The position numbers and the translations under genes were made by a program. Positions 1-7,555 of a stretch of DNA of 31,774 nt are shown here, piece by piece. The notes below the pieces were generated by a model. That model was not told where the DNA came from. It saw only the letters and a list, made by a program, of their open reading frames with translations, and did not search any database. Within the stretch, counting starts at the first letter, position 1; every line of letters begins with the position of its first letter. Source of the stretch: Azotobacter paspali (GTDB taxonomy: Bacteria > Pseudomonadota > Gammaproteobacteria > Pseudomonadales > Pseudomonadaceae); NCBI RefSeq assembly GCF_042434745.1, contig NZ_JBHLSS010000065.1, one strand, 5' to 3'.

Positions 1-1
1 C

Positions 2-451
2 TGCGCGGCAGGAGCGGCCCATAGCTCGGCTTCCGAGGAGGCATTGGGGCGCTCGCGCGGTGGCTTTGGCCGCAAGATCCATGCGCTGACCGATGCATTG
101 GGTCTGCCGATTCGCTTCATTTTGACGGGGGCCCAGACGGCCGATATCACCCAGACGGTCTCGCTCTTGGAGGGGATCAGTACGTCGGCGCTGCTGGCCG
201 ACAAGGGCTATGACGCCAACACGCTTCTGGCATGGCTGGAGGGGCGTCAGATTCAGGCGGTGATTCCGCCCCGAAGCCACCGGCTTGAGCAGCGCTCCTG
301 CGACTGGCATCTCTATAAGGAACGCCATGTCATTGAGTGCATGTTCGGCAAGTTGAAGCACTATCGGCGGATCGCTACGCGGTACGAGAAGAAGGCCAGC
401 CATTTCCAGTCCATGCTGGCCTTCGCTGCTGCTCTGCTGTGGTTACGCTGA
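2..451 (+). CDS. IS5-family transposase, C-terminal part (5' end outside window)
   Basis: DDE transposase of the IS5/IS1182-like group, which cuts and pastes its own insertion sequence. The reading frame is open from the first bases of the window and reads into GRSRGGFGRKIHAL, a hallmark of the family. The first catalytic Asp must therefore lie upstream of the window, and the TTG at 44 is not the true start. Visible parts are the second Asp in LLADKGYDAN and the Glu region YKERHVIECMFGKLKHYRRIATRYEK-like C-terminus (Y-x2-R-x3-E-x6-K signature of IS4/IS5 enzymes). The stop is TGA at 449-451. Nothing in the visible part is broken, so the element may be intact. Downstream lies about 137 bases of IS tail ending in an inverted repeat. 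Confidence 0.88.
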   Translation, partial: CAAGAAHSSASEEALGRSRGGFGRKIHALTDALGLPIRFILTGAQTADITQTVSLLEGISTSALLADKGYDANTLLAWLEGRQIQAVIPPRSHRLEQRSCDWHLYKERHVIECMFGKLKHYRRIATRYEKKASHFQSMLAFAAALLWLR

Positions 452-588
452 TACGTCAACAGGGCCTAGGCGAGGCAGTCAGTGCAAGGCAAAAATAGGC
501 AAAAAAGCGGAGTTTACGAGCTGTAAATGAGCATTTTGAGCCTGTTTTTAACGCAGCGATGACCACGTAGGTAGTTTTTAGATGTGCC
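452..588 (+). mobile_element. IS5-family right end: non-coding tail, hairpin and terminal repeat
   Basis: After the transposase stop the sequence is AT-richer than the surroundings and ends in GGTAGTTTTTAGATGTGCC (570-588), which looks like an IS5-type terminal inverted repeat. The next four bases are CTAG (589-592), fitting the YTAR target preferred by many IS5 elements. The boundary is inferred, because the left end of the element is outside the window and neither the matching repeat nor the target duplication can be checked. Confidence 0.6.
491..549 (+). repeat. Long imperfect stem-loop inside the IS tail
   Basis: Nested complementary arms are visible. AAAAATAGGC (491-500) pairs with GCCTGTTTTT (540-549) with one mismatch. 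CAAAAAAGC (500-508) pairs roughly with GCATTTTG (531-538). TTTAC (513-517) pairs with GTAAA (523-527) around GAGCT. The structure sits between the transposase and the IS end. It could stop transcription leaving the element or act in transposition; the sequence does not decide. Confidence 0.55.
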
Positions 589-753
589 CTAGAGTGGCCG
601 GTGGACAAGACCGGGACAATAACGCTTGCAGCCTAATCCTCGATATTTGTGGCCAGCAGGCATCACAGCGTAGGACAGTCCGGCGGGCGCCGGGTCGAGG
701 GTGGAAAGCGTCTCGCGGCTTTGCCATCCACCGGGACCGGGAGTGCCAGCCGT

Positions 754-1014
754 TCAGGCCGCTTCGAAAAAGAGCGATTTGCCGTGGTCGAGGCACTGAT
801 CGACCAGCCACTTGCCGTGCGCGATGGAGGCGTGCTGGGCCTGCTCCAATTCGGCCATGAGGGCGTATCCGACCGGCAGGGGCAAACGCCGGGTGGTGCG
901 GCCTTCCGGTGTGGTGATGCGGCAGCCGCCAGCCCAGGGCATGGGGCCGCCCTCATGCTGCAGGACGTCGGCGGCAATGGTGTGATCGCGGTAGGTGCAT
1001 TGCATCAGGGACAT
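754..1014 (-). CDS. Small conserved-looking hypothetical protein (86 aa)
   Basis: Not recognised as a named family. The start was set at ATG 1014 (MSLMQCTYRDHT) because GAGGT lies about 7 bases upstream; the frame stays open further upstream (to 1134) but that part is Arg/Ala-rich and unlike protein. The product is soluble, with no signal peptide or membrane segment. It has a beta-rich first half (YRDHTIAADVL, GGCRITTPEGR) and a helical second half (YALMAELEQAQHASIAHGKWLVDQCLDHGKS), suggesting a compact single-domain protein. It is the first gene after the insertion sequence and faces it. No function is proposed. Confidence 0.55.
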   Translation of the reverse strand: MSLMQCTYRDHTIAADVLQHEGGPMPWAGGCRITTPEGRTTRRLPLPVGYALMAELEQAQHASIAHGKWLVDQCLDHGKSLFFEAA

Positions 1015-1294
1015 GGTCGAAACCTCGCTGTGTGCGGGCCGTCCGCCGGCATCCGCTGCCCCGGCACGGCCGGTTGCGGCCCGGATGTTCCGCCCGGCGC
1101 CGCGGCTAGCGCGGGCGGGAGTCGCGTCCTGCACGCCTCATCCGATCCTGACAGGGTATAGCACAGGCCGTCGCCGGCATGCCGCCGCCAGTCGGCCGTG
1201 TTCCCGGCGATCTATAGTTGTGGTGAGCCAGCGGTATTTTCCGGCGCGCGGGCACCGCCGCGACAACATATGACTCGAACGCGAGAGAACGATC

Positions 1295-1630
1295 GTGTTC
1301 GATATGGATCACCGGCCGGGAGTTCGCGAAGCTTACCTTGTGACCTGAAGCTCGAAGCGCTGGATGCGGCCAGAGCCGATGCCATCGTGCAGGAAATCGA
1401 CCGCCTGGTGGGGGTGGACAGGGTCGTCAGCGGTCGCCTGAATATCGCCTACGACGCCGTACCTGGACCTCGAGCAGTTGGAAGAGATCGTGCGCAGGCA
1501 CGGCAGCGACCTCGACCATGGCTAGTGGACACATTTCAAGGAAGGCTGGTACCGCTTCGCCGATCGGAACCTCAAGGAAAACGCCCGGCACGAACCCTGG
1601 TCCCGCCACCGGATAATGCCCAGAAGGTAG
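1295..1630 (+). pseudogene. Decayed small HMA-like (heavy-metal-associated) protein
   Basis: Three reading frames together spell one small protein. The first segment, from GTG 1295, reads VFDMDHRPGVREAYL and meets a stop at 1346. The frame then shifts near 1338 to LKLEALDAARADAIVQEID and RLVGVDRVVSGRLNIAYDA. It shifts again near 1459 to YLDLEQLEEIVRRHGSDLDHG, followed by an in-frame TAG (1523-1525) where a Trp codon is likely. The same frame then runs WTHFKEGWYRFADRN and on to a stop at 1628. The beta-alpha-beta pattern and the 'LEQLEEIVRRHG' helix resemble small HMA-domain cation-binding proteins, but no CxxC is seen. At least two frameshifts and one nonsense change make it a pseudogene unless the sequence has errors. 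Confidence 0.65.
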
Positions 1631-1759
1631 AGGGGCCACGCAACGAAGAGCGGAGCCTCCGGCCACCGGACTTGCGGCCATCGGCCCAGCCGCTGTCGGG
1701 GCCGGCCAAAAGCTATACAATCCCCGCCCCATTCATTGTGCTGTACCCGAGGACACCCC

Positions 1760-2104
1760 ATGAGCTCCCTGCCTCCCTGCCCCAAATGCGCTTCCGAATA
1801 CACCTACGAGGACGGCATCCAACTGGTCTGTCCGGAATGCGCCCACGAATGGTCCGCCGGCGGAGCGGCCGAAACGGCGGAAGAAGGCGGCAGGGTGATC
1901 AAGGACTCGGTCGGCAACGTCCTGCAGGACGGCGACATCATCAGCGTGATCAAGGATCTAAAGGTCAAGGGCTCGTCCCTGGTGGTGAAGGTCGGCACCA
2001 AGGTGAAGAATATCCGCCTGTGCGACGGCGACCACGACATCGATTGCAAGATCGACGGGATCGGCGCGATGAAGCTAAAGTCGGAGTTCGTGAAGAAAGT
2101 CTGA
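1760..2104 (+). CDS. yjdM: YjdM/PhnA-family zinc-ribbon protein (114 aa)
   Basis: Small cytoplasmic protein of the YjdM family, historically called PhnA or 'alkylphosphonate utilization operon protein'; its biochemical role is not settled. The N-terminus carries a zinc ribbon with two CxxC knuckles, CPKC and CPEC, separated by about 16 residues. The C-terminal SH3-like domain has the family pattern VIKDSVGNVLQDGD and VIKDLKVKGSS, and ends KSEFVKKV. Length matches the E. coli protein (about 111 aa). The ATG at 1760 follows a CGAGGA ribosome site; an earlier in-frame ATG at 1736 is less likely because the family starts at the MSSLPPCPKC position. It is a single gene, converging on the DUF2076 gene with a shared hairpin between them. 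Confidence 0.93.
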   Translation: MSSLPPCPKCASEYTYEDGIQLVCPECAHEWSAGGAAETAEEGGRVIKDSVGNVLQDGDIISVIKDLKVKGSSLVVKVGTKVKNIRLCDGDHDIDCKIDGIGAMKLKSEFVKKV

Positions 2105-2152
2105 TGTCCTGGAACCAGGGGCACCTCGCGTGCGAAGCGCCCCGCGGCATCC

Positions 2153-2179
2153 CGCGGAGCCGTCCGGGACGGCTCCGCG
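2153..2179. terminator. Convergent hairpin between yjdM and the DUF2076 gene
   Basis: Perfect palindrome: the stem CGCGGAGCCG pairs with CGGCTCCGCG around a TCCGGGA loop. It lies between two converging genes, 48 bases past one stop and 13 past the other, so it can serve both. There is no T-run on either side. Confidence 0.6.
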
Positions 2180-2192
2180 TCTGCAGATCGGA

Positions 2193-2942
2193 TCAGACGA
2201 AGTCTTCGTCGTCGCCGCCAAAGAAGTCGCCACCGGCATCGTCACTGTCAGCAAAGTAGTCGCCGCCGCTACTGCCGCTATCGGCGAAGTAGTCTTCCTG
2301 CGGCGCATGGCTTTCTTCGGCGACCTGCGGAGCCGGCTCCGGCGCGGCCGCCGCGGTTTCGGCAGCCGCATGATGCCCCTCGTCACCGTTGAACAGATCC
2401 ATCAGCACATTGCCCAGCACCACGCCGCCGGCCACGCCGGCCGCAGTCTGCAGGGCACCGGAGAGGAAACCGCCCCCCCCCGCGCCACCACGCTGGAAGC
2501 CGGGCTGCTGGCCAAAGCCGGGCTGTTGGCCGAAGCCGCCCTGATTGCCGTAGCCGGGCTCGTTCCAACCCGAAGAAGCAGCTGGGCGGGCCACCGGCTG
2601 TTGCGGTTGGGCGGCGGGCTGCTGGGGCTTCGGCTCGCTGCGGCCACCGCCGAACAGGCCGGCCAGAAAACCGCCGCTACTTTGCTGGCGGCTGTCGTTC
2701 CGGGCCTGCTGCTTCAGTTGTTCGATCTGGGCCTCGAGCTCCTTGACGCGGTCGTTGAGCTGTTGGATGGCGTTTTCCTGCACGATGATCGCCTGGGCCA
2801 TGTAGTAGGGAGCAGCCGGCTGACGGGCGATGTGCTCCCTGATTACGCTCTCGGCCTGCGGATCGCGAGGCGTGGACTGGCCTTCGACATCGCGGAGGCG
2901 GGAAAACAGGCCATCGATCAGATTCTTCTCTTCAGACTGCAT
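2193..2942 (-). CDS. DUF2076 family protein (249 aa)
   Basis: Member of the DUF2076 family, often annotated as a 'periplasmic ligand-binding sensor protein' but of unknown function. The conserved N-terminal block is MQSEEKNLIDGLFSRLRDVE followed by a short coiled coil (about residues 53-75, NDRVKELEAQIEQLKQQ). The middle is rich in Gly, Gln and Pro, with GFGQQP repeats. A hydrophobic glycine-rich stretch (about 160-186, AAGVAGGVVLGNVLMDLF) follows. The tail is very acidic and contains repeated DYFADS units, ending GGDDEDFV. There is no signal peptide. The start was chosen at ATG 2942, where the family consensus begins; the ribosome site is weak (AGAGAAA). A run of nine C (2473-2481, G on the coding strand) lies inside the gene and could slip. 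Confidence 0.9.
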   Translation of the reverse strand: MQSEEKNLIDGLFSRLRDVEGQSTPRDPQAESVIREHIARQPAAPYYMAQAIIVQENAIQQLNDRVKELEAQIEQLKQQARNDSRQQSSGGFLAGLFGGGRSEPKPQQPAAQPQQPVARPAASSGWNEPGYGNQGGFGQQPGFGQQPGFQRGGAGGGGFLSGALQTAAGVAGGVVLGNVLMDLFNGDEGHHAAAETAAAAPEPAPQVAEESHAPQEDYFADSGSSGGDYFADSDDAGGDFFGGDDEDFV

Positions 2943-3553
2943 GGTTTTCTCTACTGGACTGGTTGCCGATGAAGGATGGCATGCCGCAAGGCGTGCGCTA
3001 GTTACATATAAGGCCGGACATCGAAAAATCAAACACCTTCGGCCCGAAACTTTCAAAAAAGTCGAACTTGCCGTCTAATTTCGGCAAAAGGCAATAAAAC
3101 TGAAGCAAAAATTCGAGAAGCCGACATGAACTGTCCGAGCCGGGAAATCCAAGGTGATACTGCAACCGCACTTAAGAAATGTCAAAGTCCAGCTATTACA
3201 AAAATTGTCCCATCTACAGTGAGAAATGCCGTCCGTTTCGAAAAAGAAAAATGAATGAAGCGAACTTTCGGATACATAAACCTTATATGACTTCGCGCGA
3301 TACACATATGCCGATCGAAACGATGCTTCCGTTCGCCTTCCGGGCCAGCCCCTGGTCCGGCCCCTGAAACCATGCCGGGCACATTCCGGCCGCCCAGGAG
3401 CCCCGCAACTTTGTCCCCTACCCCACACAGACGCCATTCCGATATGTAGCGAAGCGTACAAAAAACAGACTTAGTTATTTAAAATCAATTGGTTATCCCA
3501 TGGCATGCGGCTTGCTGGAGCACCTATCCCGTAGTTACCAAGGCTGGTCCGGC
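2943..3553. other. Non-coding interval, AT-rich, between divergent genes
   Basis: About 600 bases separate the DUF2076 start (minus) from the AAA ATPase start (plus). The stretch is clearly AT-richer than its neighbours (for example 3040-3330 and 3455-3495) and no ORF in it looks like protein. It must hold the promoters of both flanking genes. The AT-rich block at 3460-3490 (TTAGTTATTTAAAAT) is the best place for the ATPase promoter. No convincing -35/-10 pair, operator or RNA structure was identified. Confidence 0.5.
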
Positions 3554-5257
3554 ATGAAACTTCTCATCGATCGACCCCACGTCGAGGCGTTGGTCAGCGA
3601 ATTCCCCGAGCTATCGGCGCTGACCCACCAACTGAAATTCGGCAACCGGGCCGAAGTGGTCTTCGAGCAATTGACGCTGGCGCAACTCGACCACCTGCAC
3701 CGGCTGTACCTCGCCGCAGGACCGGGCATGGAGCTACGCGCCGCGCAGATCGCCACCCTGCGCCGCGCGGTGAGCGACGGCGGCGAGCGCTACGGCGAGC
3801 GCGATCTGGAGCGGATGGTCCCGGCGGTCGCCGAGTTCCTGATCCGTGACGCGATCCGCGGCTGGCTGTTCAAGATCAACATGGCCGGCAAGCCGCTCGC
3901 CTACTTGGTCTCGCGCATCGACTTCACCCCGCCGGGCGAAGAGGAAAGCGGGCGCATCCTGATCGAGCTGAAGGCCAACTCCATGGCCCGGGTGGTGTCG
4001 CAAACCCTGACCATTCTCGAACGCGACATCCTCGGCCGGAGCATCGCGGAAATCCTCATTGCCAAGGGCTTTCTCAAGGAAACGCCGGAGCTGATCGCCG
4101 CCTACGACCACTCCGCGGCGCGCTTCTTCGAACACCGCGCCGACTACGGCCGGCAGTTCTCCGCCAGCGGCACCGGCATCTTCGCCGAGGACCCGACCGC
4201 CACCCACCGCAGCACCGACTGGGCGCGCAAGGAGCGGGTGGTGCTCTCCTCCAGCGGCGGCAGTGCGCGGCTGGTCAACGACGAGGAAATCCTCAAGGAT
4301 CGGGATCTGCTGCTCGACGCCAGCGGCGACGTGCTCGGCAAGTACCTGCGCAAGGCCGGGCGCAGCGTGAAGTACGACGAACGCGTGGAGAAGGCCGCCG
4401 AAGCGGTGCGCGCCGACATCCCCGAAGGAGTGTTCGCCGAACTGCCGGTGCACGGCTACATCCTGATGTTCCACCTCGACCTACACCACCACCTGTGGGT
4501 GCACGTCGACGACATGCAGCCCTACGTCTATCAGCCGGAACTCAAGGACAAACTGATCCTGCCGCCGGAACAGACCGACCTGATCGACATCCTCACCGCC
4601 GAGATGGACGTGCTGATGGACGACATCGTCGAAGGCAAGTCAGGCGGCACCACGGTGCTCTGCGCCGGCCCGCCCGGGGTGGGCAAAACGCTGACCGCCG
4701 AGGTCTACTCGGAGATCATCAAGCGCCCGCTGTACCGCGTGCACTCCGGCCAACTCGGCCTGAACGTCACGGAGATGGAGAAGACCCTCAAAGCCACCCT
4801 AACCCGCGCTCAGCGCTGGGGCGCGGTGATGCTGATCGACGAGGCCGACGTGTACATCAAGCGGCGCGACGACAACATCACCGCCAACGCGGTGGTCGGC
4901 GTGTTCCTGCGTGTACTGGAGTACTTCAACGGGCTGCTGTTTCTCACCACCAACCGGGTCGACGACATCGACGAGGCGGTAGTGTCGCGTTGCATCGCGC
5001 TGATCAAATACCACCCGCCCGGCCTGGAGGATCGCCGGCGGATCTGGCGGGTGATGACCGAGCAGTTCGGCCTGAACGTCGCCCCCGAACTCTGCGAACG
5101 TCTGGCCGCCCTCTTCCCCGACGCCAGCGGACGCGACATCAAGGGCCTGGCCAAGCTGGTGGCCAAGTACTGCCATCATAAGTCGGTGAAGCCGACCCTG
5201 GCGGTATTCGAACGCTGCAGCATCTTCCGCGGCATGGATATGGGCGGACACGCTTGA
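3554..5257 (+). CDS. AAA+ ATPase with uncharacterised N-terminal region (567 aa)
   Basis: Cytoplasmic AAA+ ATPase, FtsH/Cdc48-like in its core. The C-terminal third holds the module. Walker A GPPGVGKT is at about residues 372-379, Walker B VMLIDEAD at about 424-431, and sensor-1 FLTTNRVDDIDEAVVSRC carries the arginine after it. The last 80 residues form the helical lid. The N-terminal 350 residues are helical and not recognised; there is no membrane segment and no HExxH protease motif, so it is not FtsH itself. Two starts are possible. ATG 3500 lacks a ribosome site; ATG 3554 (MKLLIDRPHVEAL) follows AAGG at a 10-base spacing and is preferred. It probably remodels a protein partner. The next gene, a truncated haemoglobin, follows after 106 bases in the same direction. 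Confidence 0.85.
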   Translation: MKLLIDRPHVEALVSEFPELSALTHQLKFGNRAEVVFEQLTLAQLDHLHRLYLAAGPGMELRAAQIATLRRAVSDGGERYGERDLERMVPAVAEFLIRDAIRGWLFKINMAGKPLAYLVSRIDFTPPGEEESGRILIELKANSMARVVSQTLTILERDILGRSIAEILIAKGFLKETPELIAAYDHSAARFFEHRADYGRQFSASGTGIFAEDPTATHRSTDWARKERVVLSSSGGSARLVNDEEILKDRDLLLDASGDVLGKYLRKAGRSVKYDERVEKAAEAVRADIPEGVFAELPVHGYILMFHLDLHHHLWVHVDDMQPYVYQPELKDKLILPPEQTDLIDILTAEMDVLMDDIVEGKSGGTTVLCAGPPGVGKTLTAEVYSEIIKRPLYRVHSGQLGLNVTEMEKTLKATLTRAQRWGAVMLIDEADVYIKRRDDNITANAVVGVFLRVLEYFNGLLFLTTNRVDDIDEAVVSRCIALIKYHPPGLEDRRRIWRVMTEQFGLNVAPELCERLAALFPDASGRDIKGLAKLVAKYCHHKSVKPTLAVFERCSIFRGMDMGGHA

Positions 5258-5363
5258 AGCACATCTATCCGGCAACGTCCCGGTGAAACCTCTTCTCCGC
5301 CCCGGATCGAGACCACTCTGCCGGCGGCGGGGCGGCATCCGAACCACCAAAGGAGTTTTTTGC

Positions 5364-5759
5364 ATGATCAACGTCCTCACCCCCTACCAGTTGCTCGGCG
5401 GTGAAGAAGGCGTGCGCCGGCTGTGCAACGCCTTCTACGACAACATGGAGCAACTGCCCGAAGCGGAAGGCATTCGCCGCATGCACGGCGCGGACACCAC
5501 GGCGGTACGCGAGAAACTCTTCGAATACCTCTCCGGCTGGCTCGGCGGCCCGAAGCTGTACTTGGAAAAGTACGGCACAGTCTCCATGGGCTTGCCGCAC
5601 AGGCCCTTTGCCATCGGCCCGAAGGAGCGCGACCAGTGGATGCTGTGCCTGAACAAGGCGCTGGACGACATCGGCGCCAGTGAAACGGCCAAGGGCTTGA
5701 TCAAGGCACCGATCTACGCCTTCGCCGACCATGTGCGCAACCGCGAAACCTCGGACTGA
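5364..5759 (+). CDS. Group II truncated haemoglobin (131 aa)
   Basis: Small haem protein of the 2-on-2 globin fold, group II (GlbO/YjbI type), which binds O2 and in several bacteria handles NO or peroxide; it acts in the cytoplasm. Landmarks are Tyr25 at B10 (FYDNM), proximal His79 at F8 in GLPHRPFAIG, and Trp92 at G8 (DQWMLC), the residue that marks group II. Length is typical. The start ATG 5364 follows an excellent AAGGAG site. It sits behind the AAA ATPase and may share its transcript, though a gap of 106 bases leaves room for its own promoter. A small hairpin follows the stop. Confidence 0.95.
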   Translation: MINVLTPYQLLGGEEGVRRLCNAFYDNMEQLPEAEGIRRMHGADTTAVREKLFEYLSGWLGGPKLYLEKYGTVSMGLPHRPFAIGPKERDQWMLCLNKALDDIGASETAKGLIKAPIYAFADHVRNRETSD

Positions 5760-5760
5760 G

Positions 5761-5776
5761 CCCGAAGGGCTTCGGG
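5761..5776 (+). terminator. Short hairpin after the haemoglobin gene
   Basis: CCCGAAG and CTTCGGG flank a two-base centre directly after the stop codon. The stem is GC-rich but no T-run follows, so it may be a weak or Rho-assisted terminator. Confidence 0.4.
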
Positions 5777-5945
5777 ACCTGCATATTCGAAGGATTGCCT
5801 TGGGGGGCGGAAAACTGCGCGGCGTTTTTTAGCGGAGCCATTGCCGCCGCCCTGAGCGGTGCGGATGCGGGAGGGAAAACGGGACAGACGGCCGAACGGC
5901 GCATCCACCCCGCCCGCGACGGGCGGAGCGGACGGCCGGAGACGG

Positions 5946-7316
5946 TCAGTGGTCGTGGTGCAGGTAGGAGGCCTGCTTCGGCAGGCGCAGGCTGAACAGG
6001 AAGGCGATCACCAGCATGCCCGTCACGTACCAGTAGAAGACCTCTTCATGGCCGATCGACTTCAGGCCGAGCGCCACGTATTCAGCGGTACCGCCGAACA
6101 GGGCGTTGGCGATGGCGTAGGACAGGCCGACGCCCAGCGCGCGCACCTCCGGCGGAAACATCTCGGCCTTCACGATGCCGCCGATCGAGGTGTAGAAGCT
6201 GACGATAGCCATGCCCAGGATGATCAACACGCCGGCCAGGGCGGGACTGCCGATGCCCTTCAGGGTCGACAGGATCGGCAGGGTGCATAGCGCGCCCAGG
6301 GCGGCGAAGCAGAGCATCGAGGTACGCCGGCCGATGCGGTCGGACAGGGCGCCGAACAGCGGCTGCATCAGCATGTAGCAGAACAGCGCGAAGGTCATGA
6401 TGCCGCTGGCGGTCTTGGCGTCCATGCCCGCCGTGTTGACCAGGTACTTCTGCATGTAGGTGGTGAAGGTGTAGAACATCAGCGAGCCGCCGGCGGTATA
6501 GCCGAGCACGGTGATGAAGGCGGCCTTGTGATGCTTGAACAGGCCGGCTATGCTGCCCGCCTCCTTGCTGGCTCGGCTTTCCGCCGTAGTGGTCTCCTCC
6601 AAGGAACGGCGCAGCAACAGGGCGATCACCGCCGCGAAGGCGCCGATCACGAACGGAATGCGCCAGCCCCAGGCCTTCAGTTCATCGGTGCTGAGCAGTT
6701 GCTGCAGGATCACCACCACCAGCACCGCCAGCAACTGGCCGCCAATCAGGGTGACGTACTGGAACGAGGAGTAGAAGCCGCGTCTGCCCTTGAGCGCCAC
6801 CTCGCTCATGTAGGTCGCGGTGGTACCGTACTCACCGCCGACCGAAAGCCCCTGGAACAGGCGGCACAACAGCAGCAGAGCCGGTGCGGCTACGCCGATG
6901 CTCTCGTAGGTCGGCAGGAAGGCGATCACCAGCGAGCCGGCGCACATCATCAGCACCGAGATCAGCATCGAGGTCTTGCGGCCGTGCTTGTCGGCGATCC
7001 GCCCGAATAGCCAGCCGCCGATCGGGCGCATCAAAAAGCCGGCGGCGAATACCCCTGCGGTGTTGAGCAACTGGACGGTGGGGTCGGCCGTGGGGAAGAA
7101 GGCCGGGGCGAAGTAGATGGCACAGAAGGCATAGACATAAAAATCGAACCATTCCACCAAGTTGCCGGAGGAGGCGCCGACGATGGCGAAGATCCGCTGG
7201 CGACGCTCGGCGGCCGTGTATTCGGTTCTTTCGGCGGCTCCGGACGGGGTTGCGTCGGAACGGTCGGCGGCAAGGTCCGTAGTGGCAGACAGGTCGGGAC
7301 TGTTGGGGATTGTCAT
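5946..7316 (-). CDS. kgtP: MFS alpha-ketoglutarate/dicarboxylate permease, KgtP-like (456 aa)
   Basis: Inner-membrane proton symporter of the metabolite:H+ symporter branch of the MFS, closest in feel to KgtP (alpha-ketoglutarate permease). Twelve hydrophobic segments are visible. GNLVEWFDFYVYAF (about 51-64) is the family's first helix signature. The loop 2-3 motif GRIADKHGRK (about 105-114) and its echo GALSDRIGRR between helices 8 and 9 are intact. A hydrophilic N-terminal tail of about 40 residues precedes helix 1. ATG 7316 has a GGAG ribosome site 8 bases upstream; the longer frame to 7502 is not protein-like. Genes for a sigma-54 response regulator and a DctB-type kinase lie directly upstream on the same strand, so substrate-induced control is likely. 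Exact substrate (C4 or C5 acid) is inference. Confidence 0.9.
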   Translation of the reverse strand: MTIPNSPDLSATTDLAADRSDATPSGAAERTEYTAAERRQRIFAIVGASSGNLVEWFDFYVYAFCAIYFAPAFFPTADPTVQLLNTAGVFAAGFLMRPIGGWLFGRIADKHGRKTSMLISVLMMCAGSLVIAFLPTYESIGVAAPALLLLCRLFQGLSVGGEYGTTATYMSEVALKGRRGFYSSFQYVTLIGGQLLAVLVVVILQQLLSTDELKAWGWRIPFVIGAFAAVIALLLRRSLEETTTAESRASKEAGSIAGLFKHHKAAFITVLGYTAGGSLMFYTFTTYMQKYLVNTAGMDAKTASGIMTFALFCYMLMQPLFGALSDRIGRRTSMLCFAALGALCTLPILSTLKGIGSPALAGVLIILGMAIVSFYTSIGGIVKAEMFPPEVRALGVGLSYAIANALFGGTAEYVALGLKSIGHEEVFYWYVTGMLVIAFLFSLRLPKQASYLHHDH

Positions 7317-7427
7317 TGTACTTCTCCGTTTCTCGTGGGAGTTCCCGGCTGCGCGGCAGCCGCAGCCGGCAAAAGCCCGCTGGACGTCCGGGTGGACAAC
7401 GGACGCCAGGGCAACGGAAGTGTGTTT

Positions 7428-7443
7428 AGCAGAAACCGGGCCA
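7428..7443 (-). promoter_or_regulatory. Candidate sigma-54 (-24/-12) promoter of the permease gene
   Basis: Read on the minus strand the site is TGGCCCGGTTTCTGCT. It matches the TGGCAC-N5-TTGCW consensus at the invariant GG and GC, with the correct 10-base gap between them. Transcription would start near 7416, giving a leader of about 100 bases before the permease ATG. The adjacent gene encodes a sigma-54 activator, which supports the assignment. Confidence 0.6.
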
Positions 7444-7494
7444 AGGCTGGCAAAGGCTCTAGATCGGGACTTTGCAAAAAAATGGCAGGGTGCC

Positions 7495-7548
7495 GTCGGC
7501 AATTTTCCGCCGATACTAGAGGACCGATCAGCAAAAATCCGCCGACAC
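7495..7548. promoter_or_regulatory. Candidate activator (enhancer) sites upstream of the sigma-54 promoter
   Basis: The core TCCGCCGA occurs twice in the same direction (7506-7513 and 7538-7545). An inverted copy GTCGGCAATTTT (7495-7506) pairs with AAAAATCCGCCGAC (7533-7546), and TCGGC/GCCGA form a closer dyad at 7496-7513. They lie roughly 55-120 bases upstream of the -24/-12 site, the usual place for NtrC-class activators. Confidence 0.45.
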
Positions 7549-7555
7549 CTTCCTC

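Noticed and set aside
1198..2259. 353-aa plus-strand ORF over the HMA-like remnant and yjdM
   Set aside because: Only its short middle segment is protein-like. It overlaps yjdM in another frame and has Arg/Gly-rich filler.
3179..3367. 62-aa plus-strand ORF in the AT-rich spacer
   Set aside because: No ribosome site and no protein-like pattern; chance ORF in AT-rich DNA.
3500..3553. ATG 3500 as start of the AAA ATPase
   Set aside because: No ribosome site precedes it and the 18 added residues look non-conserved; ATG 3554 has AAGG upstream. Not fully excluded.
7470..7495. Second possible -24/-12 site (minus strand, TGCCATTTTTTTGCA)
   Set aside because: The spacing between the two elements is one base short and the GG is GC, so the site at 7428-7443 is better.
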